A stretch of DNA of 5,359 bases from Bacteroidota bacterium (GTDB lineage: Bacteria; Bacteroidota; Bacteroidia; Bacteroidales; VadinHA17). The notes beneath the pieces were generated by a model that saw only the letters and a list, made by a program, of their open reading frames with translations, ran no database searches and was not told where the DNA came from. A program made the position numbers and the translations under genes. This document shows, in pieces, positions 1-5,359 of the stretch (the stretch's first letter is position 1; every line of letters begins with the position of its first letter). The stretch spans positions 1 through 5,359 of the forward strand of contig DAOVLD010000148.1 in assembly GCA_030631445.1 (NCBI GenBank), read 5' to 3'.

Positions 1-201
1 GTCGCAATACATAAATACATCTTCGTGTTGTAGTTCTACCTCTCCAATCAATTTTTTAAGATCAGGTCCGAATTTTTCGTTATACTCAAGTGTATTGGAA
101 TGAATTATTTGGATCTCGGTCTTTTTCTTCTGAGCCATACCTTGTGTAAATGGGAAGATAACGACAAGAACAAAAACTATGTAATAAATAATGTTTTTCA
201 T
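1..201 (-). CDS. OstA/LptA-like secreted protein, N-terminal part (runs off the window)
   Basis: Only the first 67 codons are present; the gene continues past position 1. It opens with MKNIIYYIVF, a hydrophobic stretch to about residue 20, and a likely signal-peptidase I site after GMA (residues 21-23), so the product should be exported. The mature start (TEIQIIHSNTLEYNE, then LIGEVELQHEDVFMYCD near residues 51-67) fits the first strands of the OstA/LptA jellyroll domain as seen in Bacteroidota OstA-like proteins: a hydrophobic strand, a short 'x-L-x-Y' strand, then 'L-x-G-x-V-x-x-x-H' and 'Y-C-D'. Known family members bind or transfer lipopolysaccharide across the periplasm. The start ATG lies 27 bp behind the surA-like stop codon, which suggests one transcript and perhaps coupled translation. 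Whether the full protein is a short LptA-type or a long OstA-like form cannot be seen. The family call is moderately sure and the specific role is inferred. Confidence 0.78.
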   Translation of the reverse strand, partial: MKNIIYYIVFVLVVIFPFTQGMAQKKKTEIQIIHSNTLEYNEKFGPDLKKLIGEVELQHEDVFMYCD

Positions 202-228
202 TTTATCATTTACTCATTCACTCATTCA
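202..228 (-). repeat. 8-bp tandem repeat filling the surA-like/ostA-like spacer
   Basis: Read on the coding (minus) strand, the whole 27-bp spacer is TGAATGAG, TGAATGAG, TAAATGAT, then AAA and the ATG of the OstA-like gene. It starts immediately after the TGA stop at 229-231. The repeat creates ATG triplets at 223-225, 215-217 and 207-209, each closed by a stop two codons later (M-S-E, M-S-K, M-I-K). The last mini-frame overlaps the true start as ATGA. No hairpin is apparent. Confidence 0.85.
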
Positions 229-1602
229 TCATTTATCCAGCCAACCTTTATTAGAAAACATACAGGTTTGATAATCATCAACTATCCGGATGTAAGTATT
301 TCTTTGCTTATCATTAATCCAGTTACTAAAAAATGCTTGTTGTTTAGATTGCTTTGTAAGTTCCTGTAATAATTTATAATCATTTTCCAGATTTGCTGTG
401 TGAGGTTTAGAACGTGAAGTTATAGATACAATTTTGTAGACTAAATTTCCTTTTTCATCAACTGTTTCGAAAGGTTCAGATATCTCACCGGTTTTCATAT
501 CTCTAACTACATAGTACATCTCCCTGTTCAATTGGTCCATTTCAAACTTTGTATCTCCGGTTCTGGGGTTTAATATAATTCCGCCGCTAAGTCTTGAATC
601 AGGATCATCAGAATATCCCCGGGCAGCATTTTTAAAAGTAATACTATCAGTGCGAATGATCCGGTTTAGGCTGTCGAGAAAGTTTCTTGCCTGCCGTTTA
701 GCCTCGGGTGAGGTTTTCGGTTTCATCAGAATATGACGCACATTTACCTGATCGTTTCTGCGATCAATAAGTTTAATAATATGATATCCAAACTCTGTTT
801 CAACAATAGTTGATACAATACCTTTTTTCAGACTGAATGCTGTATTGGCAAATTCGGTAACTAAATCTGCTTTATTGGTATATCCTAATTCACCACCTTT
901 AATTGCTGTACCTTTATCCTCCGAGTAAAGCACTGCCAGTGTTGAAAAGCTTTCCCCGTTAATAATTCGTTTACGCAGGTTAAGAAGTTTTTCTCTTACC
1001 TCCGATTTTGCCTCCTCAGAAAACGGAGGGATTTTTACAATCTGACGAATTTCAATTTGTGAATTAATAAGGGGTAAGGAATCTTTGGGGGCACGTTTAT
1101 AAAACTTTTTAACTTCAGAAGGTGTTACTATGATCTCACTTGCAATGTTGCGTTGCATTTCTTCTGTAAGAAGCTGATTACGGATTAATTCGCGAAAATC
1201 TTCCTTAATCTCCAGAATTGATTTTTTGTAATAATCTTCCAGTTGTTTCTCAGAGCCTATTTGATTAATAAAGGTTTGTAATCTTCTGTTTAGCTCCATT
1301 TCAACCTGGTTTTCAGTGACTTCAATACTGTCAACTTTTGCCTGGTTAAGTAATAATTTCTGGGCAAGCTGGTCTTCAAAAATACTGCATTTAATTTTTT
1401 CCTCATTCCCTCTGTACCCTTGTGCTTTGAGTTGTATATACTGATTCTCAATATCAGACTGCAAAATAATCTGATCTCCTACAACACCTGCAATACGGTC
1501 AATTACTTCATCCTGTGCCGATATTGTAAATGAAAATATAACGCTGATAAATAATGCGAATATTTTCTTATTTATAGTTAAGTTTCTAAGTCCAGTTGCC
1601 AT
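229..1602 (-). CDS. SurA-like periplasmic chaperone / peptidyl-prolyl isomerase
   Basis: 457 residues. A signal peptide ends near the AQ at residues 29-30. The mature protein starts with DEVIDRIAGVVGDQIILQSD, a classic SurA N-terminal chaperone opening, and helices follow to about residue 170 (including LIRNQLLTEEM and TPSEVKKFY). Parvulin domain 1 spans about 182-281 (GGELGY, FANTAFSL, FGYHIIKLID). Parvulin domain 2 spans about 286-395 (VRHILMKP, YSDDPDSRLSGG, GEISEPF). A helical C-terminal lobe ends in Y-x-x-C-x-F and a W. In the family, SurA escorts unfolded outer-membrane proteins through the periplasm. Domain 1 has Gln187 where the first parvulin histidine is expected but keeps His274; domain 2 has His290 but Lys390 near the second histidine position, so isomerase activity may be weak and the chaperone role dominant. 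The ATG at 1600-1602 follows an A-rich leader and gives a complete signal peptide. It sits between a related lipoprotein gene and an OstA-like gene. surA is the closest known gene, but the three paralogues here make the symbol uncertain. Confidence 0.92.
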   Translation of the reverse strand: MATGLRNLTINKKIFALFISVIFSFTISAQDEVIDRIAGVVGDQIILQSDIENQYIQLKAQGYRGNEEKIKCSIFEDQLAQKLLLNQAKVDSIEVTENQVEMELNRRLQTFINQIGSEKQLEDYYKKSILEIKEDFRELIRNQLLTEEMQRNIASEIIVTPSEVKKFYKRAPKDSLPLINSQIEIRQIVKIPPFSEEAKSEVREKLLNLRKRIINGESFSTLAVLYSEDKGTAIKGGELGYTNKADLVTEFANTAFSLKKGIVSTIVETEFGYHIIKLIDRRNDQVNVRHILMKPKTSPEAKRQARNFLDSLNRIIRTDSITFKNAARGYSDDPDSRLSGGIILNPRTGDTKFEMDQLNREMYYVVRDMKTGEISEPFETVDEKGNLVYKIVSITSRSKPHTANLENDYKLLQELTKQSKQQAFFSNWINDKQRNTYIRIVDDYQTCMFSNKGWLDK

Positions 1603-1603
1603 A

Positions 1604-1680
1604 GTGTTATAATTGTTTAATTGTTATTTGCTTTCTTGTGGACTGCCGATTGTGGACTGCCGATTGTGGACTGCCGACTG
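1604..1680 (-). repeat. Composite spacer repeat, copy A (six heptads plus A-rich tail)
   Basis: On the + strand, 1637-1678 is six 7-bp units, alternating TGTGGAC with TGCCGAT or TGCCGAC, that is, three copies of a 14-bp unit. On the coding strand this GC-rich array begins 15 bp behind the stop codon of the lipoprotein gene. It is followed by an A-rich tail (1604-1636) that ends directly before the surA-like ATG, so the tail also serves as the leader of that gene. The same array-plus-tail is found at 2812-2873. By hand alignment, once one 14-bp unit is removed, about 55 of 62 bases match with one single-base gap. Confidence 0.9.
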
Positions 1681-1695
1681 TTTGGTTATCAGGTT

Positions 1696-2580
1696 TTAAT
1701 ATATTTCAAATCTATTACGACTTAGTGCATCATAATAAATATTGTTTTCTATTTCTTTCAGGAATTTTATTCTCCGGTTGTTTAAGATAATACTTTTAAT
1801 ATTATCGTTGATATATTCTACAGGTGCGTTAGAACCTTCTATTCTGTAATCACGAATATTAGCAAAATACAGATATAATGAGTCGGAAGCTTCAATATAC
1901 TGATTGTATTTAAGATAGCTTTGCTGATTGTTAACAGAAACAGGGATAATATTCAATAACAGGTTAAAAGGAATCCAGTTCTCGTTGAAATAATCATATT
2001 TAGTGGCATACTGATAGCAATATCCTTCCAGTTTGGTTAAATCTTCACTTTTATTTGAACGGTACCATTGTCGAACATTAGGTATGTTTGGACTGTTAAT
2101 TGGAAGTTGAACAAAAAGAGTTTTTATAATGTTTTTGTCAAGGATAAAGATATTAAGATTTTGATTATAAAATTCATCTATTTCACTTTGTGAGATTACG
2201 GTATCAAGTTTTTGATTTATCATTTGCTGCTGGTATTCATAGATCATTAATGAAGCCCGGGTGTCTTCCAGTCTTTTTAATACTTCCCGTTGTTCTTCAG
2301 TAGGTATATTAAGTTCTGCTTTTTGCAGAAGTAATTTGTTTTTGATCCATTTTTGTATATATGTTTTAGCTATTTCTGCACTGTCTTCTGCGGAAATATT
2401 TCCATGGAAAATATCCGGCAGGTCAGAGGAATAGAAGTACATATCTTCAACCCGGGCCAATGGTTCTTCCTGCTTATTAGGTTCTATTCTTGGACAACTT
2501 GATAACAGAATAACAAGTATAATAACGCAACAAAATCCAACCCAAACAAAATTTCTATGAAACTTACTTTTATTTCTCAT
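1696..2580 (-). CDS. SurA-related lipoprotein without a recognisable parvulin active site
   Basis: 294 residues. The N-terminus has basic residues, then a hydrophobic core (about 11-25) and the lipobox L-S-S-C with Cys29, so it is probably lipidated and membrane-anchored facing the periplasm. Residues 41-53 (LARVEDMYFYSSD) and 70-92 (IAKTYIQKWIKNKLLLQKAEL) match the SurA/PpiC N-terminal pattern of a short strand and then a helix. VISQSEIDEFYNQN (128-141) corresponds to the 'S-x-x-E-V-x-x-F-Y' helix that precedes a parvulin domain in SurA. The segment that follows, about 150-245, has neither the H-I-L nor the G-Y-H-I motif and no S-D-D/G-G loop, so any parvulin domain there is decayed. The C-terminal helices (about 255-287) resemble the SurA C-terminal lobe. 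It lies between two clear SurA-type isomerase genes. I infer a non-catalytic chaperone or holdase for outer-membrane proteins; homology to the family is reasonably supported, the function is not shown. The start at 2578-2580 is the only one that gives a full signal sequence. Confidence 0.82.
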   Translation of the reverse strand: MRNKSKFHRNFVWVGFCCVIILVILLSSCPRIEPNKQEEPLARVEDMYFYSSDLPDIFHGNISAEDSAEIAKTYIQKWIKNKLLLQKAELNIPTEEQREVLKRLEDTRASLMIYEYQQQMINQKLDTVISQSEIDEFYNQNLNIFILDKNIIKTLFVQLPINSPNIPNVRQWYRSNKSEDLTKLEGYCYQYATKYDYFNENWIPFNLLLNIIPVSVNNQQSYLKYNQYIEASDSLYLYFANIRDYRIEGSNAPVEYINDNIKSIILNNRRIKFLKEIENNIYYDALSRNRFEIY

Positions 2581-2648
2581 AAGAGTATTCTGGTTTAATC
2601 AATTATTGAACTAAAGAACCAAATGGTAAATAACAAATAGCAAATAAC

Positions 2649-2763
2649 AAATCTCAAATAAACTCCAATTAACAAATAACAAAAATCCAATAAAGAATTA
2701 ACCTAATATAATGTCTTTACACTTTTCTTATTTCATTTTTTTGAATATTGGGATTTGAGATTT
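2649..2763. repeat. Imperfect inverted repeat with an 11-bp perfect core
   Basis: AAATCTCAAAT at 2649-2659 has its exact reverse complement ATTTGAGATTT at 2753-2763. Pairing continues inward as CCAAT (2664-2668) with ATTGG (2747-2751), across a small bulge. It continues outward with about 13 of 16 matches between 2628-2643 and 2780-2795. The loop between the inner arms is about 80 bp and unstructured. The arms are AT-rich and of low complexity, so stability as an RNA or DNA hairpin is doubtful, but the exact core is clear. Confidence 0.65.
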
Positions 2764-2811
2764 ATTTGTATTTTGGTGCTTGTCATTTGTGATTTATAAT
2801 ATTAATATATT

Positions 2812-2873
2812 GTGTTTTATTTGTTTGATTGTTATTGCTTTTTTGCCGACTGCCGACTGTGGACTGCCGACTG
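2812..2873 (-). repeat. Composite spacer repeat, copy B (four heptads plus A-rich tail)
   Basis: On the + strand, 2844-2871 reads TGCCGAC, TGCCGAC, TGTGGAC, TGCCGAC. On the coding strand the array starts 5 bp behind the TAA of the 650-residue isomerase gene and continues into an A-rich tail (AAAAAAGCAATAACAATC and onward) that ends in AAAACAC. It is the same element as 1604-1680, with one 14-bp unit fewer and one single-base gap in the tail. Here the tail does not abut a start codon; about 230 bp separate it from the next gene. Confidence 0.9.
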
Positions 2874-2878
2874 ATTAG

Positions 2879-4831
2879 TTACAAAGATATTAGTTTCTTA
2901 TTTACCGAAACGGGATATTTATGTTTTAAATATTTAAGCCATTTCTTTTCAAGAAAATCCTGATAATCAGCTGTAACCAATCCCCTGATCTCTATAAGTG
3001 GTTTAGGTTCCGGTGTTATTATTTTATGTATAACTACCAGATGTGTTATTCCATCATTGGTTATATACTCTGTTTTACCTGTATTCCATTTAACCTGGTC
3101 AATAATATAATTTTCTTCCGGTTTATAAATTCCGTGAGTAATAGTGAGGTTATTTGTATCGGGAAAATGGTTGAATTTAATATTGAAATCCTTGTTTGTG
3201 TATTTTTTTTGCTTATGTTTTCTCACCATCCGGTTTAATTTATTCAATCCGGAATTATCGCGTAGGGTATAGATAGTAGCATCTGCCTGCTTTGCTGTGA
3301 GATATTTATTCTTCTGAGTTTCATAGAATTTTTTCAGGCCGGCAGTATCTTCAATTGCTTTTGTCCATACTTTTTTATCCATTATTTCAAATAATAAGAT
3401 CCCATCATGGTATTCATGCATAAGATATCTGAATTCGGGATAATTAATTTCCAGCTTTTGTTTTTCGTATTGGATTAATTCCTGGCTGACGAATTCGGAA
3501 AATAATCTGAGAACAGAAGTCTTAACAAAATCAGGATCAATTTCAGATTTACTATTCATAATATACCGGTTAAAATCTGATTGATAATAATTATTATCTG
3601 CGAATGAAAAAAGTATCGAATTAAATTCTGAAAGCTTTTCCGGCAATCTCCCTGAATTAATAACCTCAGGAGTTATTAAGTTATCATAATCAGATAGTTT
3701 AGCTGAATCAGTATAGAAATTGTACTTATCCTTAAGTTTATTGACAAAAGCTTCCATGGCAATTTTTGCTCTCCCGCTTTTGTATACTTTTTCTTTAAGC
3801 TGATGTTTCAGTTCATTATATGACTCCAAATCCTGTTTACCAATTCTTTTAATTATATGCCAGCCAAAATTTGTTTGTACAGGTTCACTTATATCTCCAT
3901 TTTCGTTCAGGGAAAACGCTGCTTTTTCAAATTCCGGAACCATTCGTCCGGTACCAAACCATGGAAGTTCTCCTCCGTCCCGGGCCGAACCACGGTCGTC
4001 AGAATATTTCTTTACCAGTTTTGTAAATGATTCATCTTTATTAAGCAATTTATATATTCTGGAAATTTTCACTTTTGCAGAATCAATGACTTTTTTACCT
4101 GATCCCCTTGGTACGGCAACCATAATATGAGCTACTTTTACTTTTCCCTGGGCTTCTCTTTTGTCATTTATCCGGAGGATATGATATCCATATTTTGTTC
4201 TTACGGGCATAGTTACTATACCTGTATCATTTTTATATGCTGCATTTTCAAAGGGATAAACCATTTGGAATGCATTGAAGTAGCCAAGGTTACCTCCATT
4301 GGTTTTTGCTGTCGGGTCATCAGAGGTGCCGCGTGCGATAGATTCAAATGACTCACCAATTTGTATCCGGGTTCTTATAGCAATGGCTTTTTCATAAGCT
4401 GTAAGCGTATCTTCAGGTGCAGGATTATTCTTGAGTTTTACAAGTATATGACTAACATTAACTTCTATTTTCAATCTGTTGTATGCTTCCCGGGTAAGGA
4501 TTTCAATTGTAGCAATATCAGTAAGGTAGGTTTTAGCAAGTTGTTCTCTGTATCCTGCAAGCTCTTTTATAAAAGCACTCAGAGTATCCATTCCAAGGTT
4601 TTCAGCTTCAACAACTTTAAGTTTAAAATTAATAAATAGATCAAGATACTCTTCTATTGTAGTTGACTGAATGTTAGCGTTTTGTGTGTTATTTTTCTGA
4701 TGTATCCATTCAAACTCACTGAGACTAACCTTATGGTTTCCAATTGTTAATAAAATCTTTTCTTCTTCAGGTTGTGAGAACGAGAGAACAGGTATTAATA
4801 TCAGGCATAAACAAAGAAGTGCATTTTTCAT
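2879..4831 (-). CDS. Secreted SurA/PpiC-type peptidyl-prolyl isomerase with two intact parvulin domains
   Basis: 650 residues. A signal peptide ([20 protein letters not shown]) is probably cut by signal peptidase I near residues 19-20; the cysteines at 7 and 9 lie inside the hydrophobic core and form no lipobox. A SurA-type N-terminal helical segment follows (about 26-110, including [17 protein letters not shown]). Parvulin 1 covers about 123-222 (VSHILV with His128, [28 protein letters not shown] with His217). Parvulin 2 covers about 232-330 (VAHIMV with His235, [34 protein letters not shown] with His325). Both domains keep both histidines, so both could catalyse prolyl cis-trans isomerisation. 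Residues about 340-650 hold no intact domain but look like a decayed repeat of the same module (see findings). The likely role is folding of outer-membrane or secreted proteins in the periplasm. The gene starts 32 bp behind guaB, and the ATG at 4829-4831 gives the full signal peptide. Family identity is sure; clients are unknown. Confidence 0.94.
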   Translation of the reverse strand: MKNALLCLCLILIPVLSFSQPEEEKILLTIGNHKVSLSEFEWIHQKNNTQNANIQSTTIEEYLDLFINFKLKVVEAENLGMDTLSAFIKELAGYREQLAKTYLTDIATIEILTREAYNRLKIEVNVSHILVKLKNNPAPEDTLTAYEKAIAIRTRIQIGESFESIARGTSDDPTAKTNGGNLGYFNAFQMVYPFENAAYKNDTGIVTMPVRTKYGYHILRINDKREAQGKVKVAHIMVAVPRGSGKKVIDSAKVKISRIYKLLNKDESFTKLVKKYSDDRGSARDGGELPWFGTGRMVPEFEKAAFSLNENGDISEPVQTNFGWHIIKRIGKQDLESYNELKHQLKEKVYKSGRAKIAMEAFVNKLKDKYNFYTDSAKLSDYDNLITPEVINSGRLPEKLSEFNSILFSFADNNYYQSDFNRYIMNSKSEIDPDFVKTSVLRLFSEFVSQELIQYEKQKLEINYPEFRYLMHEYHDGILLFEIMDKKVWTKAIEDTAGLKKFYETQKNKYLTAKQADATIYTLRDNSGLNKLNRMVRKHKQKKYTNKDFNIKFNHFPDTNNLTITHGIYKPEENYIIDQVKWNTGKTEYITNDGITHLVVIHKIITPEPKPLIEIRGLVTADYQDFLEKKWLKYLKHKYPVSVNKKLISL

Positions 4832-4863
4832 ATCCTGTTTTATTGATGGTTTAAATCTGTAAA

Positions 4864-5359
<496 letters not shown>

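Larger units (their letters stand above)
2581..2878. other. 298-bp intergenic region rich in repeats
   Basis: This is the largest gap in the window and contains no credible ORF. On the + strand, 2590-2700 is A/C-rich with almost no G (many 'AAATAAC' and 'CAAAT' words), and 2740-2845 is the opposite, T/G-rich with almost no C. The two halves partly pair as an inverted repeat, described separately. Next to the upstream isomerase gene's stop codon lies copy B of the composite spacer repeat. I looked on the coding strand for the Bacteroidota promoter form (TTTG near -33, TAnnTTTG near -7) and found many TTTG words from the repeats but no convincing pair. No GC-rich hairpin with a U-run terminator is evident. 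The gap is long enough to hold a promoter for the lipoprotein gene, but that is not demonstrated. Confidence 0.7.

Noticed and set aside
100..369. Plus-strand open frame of 89 codons, and similar plus-strand frames at 3026-3238, 4127-4351 and 4361-4639
   Set aside because: All lie antisense to well-supported minus-strand genes, have unlikely compositions rich in I, F, S and C, and show no family motif.
1637..1680. Short direct repeats resembling a small CRISPR array
   Set aside because: The units are 7 or 14 bp with no spacers between them and no cas genes nearby; it is a simple tandem array.
2455..2496. Surface-export signal of Bacteroidota lipoproteins (acidic/lysine motif after the lipobox cysteine) in the 294-residue protein
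   Set aside because: A K-Q-E-E stretch exists, but it is seven to ten residues after Cys29 rather than directly next to it, so outward display is not supported.
2799..2808. Ten-base perfect palindrome ATATTAATAT in the large spacer, as an operator or terminator
   Set aside because: It is purely AT, easily expected by chance in this composition, and lacks a stable stem or U-run context.
4770..4831. Lipobox in the 650-residue isomerase (cysteines at residues 7 and 9)
   Set aside because: The cysteines lie within the hydrophobic core without the L-x-(A/G/S)-C context, and a signal peptidase I site follows near residue 19-20.
4832..4863. Promoter or terminator between guaB and the isomerase gene
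   Set aside because: The 32-bp spacer shows no hairpin and no TAnnTTTG-type -7 element, so read-through is the simpler reading.

Overview
The window reads as a Bacteroidota chromosome, probably class Bacteroidia. The evidence is the low G+C content, start codons preceded by A-rich leaders with no Shine-Dalgarno sequence, protein sequences typical of that phylum, and spacers filled with short tandem repeats of a kind common there. No organism can be named from the sequence alone. Every gene lies on the minus strand, so transcription runs from high to low coordinates.

In transcription order the layout is: (1) the C-terminal third of IMP dehydrogenase, guaB (4864-5359, cut by the window edge); (2) a 650-residue secreted SurA/PpiC-type prolyl isomerase with two intact parvulin domains and a C-terminal half that looks like a decayed third chaperone/parvulin module (2879-4831); (3) a 298-bp non-coding gap holding a tandem repeat, an inverted repeat and strongly strand-asymmetric A/C-rich and T/G-rich blocks; (4) a 294-residue predicted lipoprotein with a SurA-like plan but no recognisable isomerase active site (1696-2580); (5) a 457-residue SurA-like periplasmic chaperone with two parvulin domains (229-1602); (6) the N-terminus of an OstA/LptA-like secreted protein (1-201, cut by the window edge).

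Together, genes 2, 4, 5 and 6 look like an outer-membrane biogenesis cluster. Three SurA-family paralogues, with full, no and partial sets of active-site histidines, sit next to an OstA-type protein of the lipopolysaccharide-transport superfamily. This parallels the lptD-surA linkage of Enterobacteria. guaB is a housekeeping gene upstream, and its 32-bp spacing allows read-through into the first chaperone gene.

The least ordinary feature is the spacer DNA. Two copies of one composite element, a GC-rich heptad array followed by an A-rich tail, lie directly behind the stop codons of two successive genes and differ by exactly one 14-bp unit plus a single-base gap. A third spacer is built entirely of an 8-bp repeat that generates a ladder of mini start-stop frames. 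I saw no RNA genes, CRISPR array, transposase or clearly new enzymatic system.
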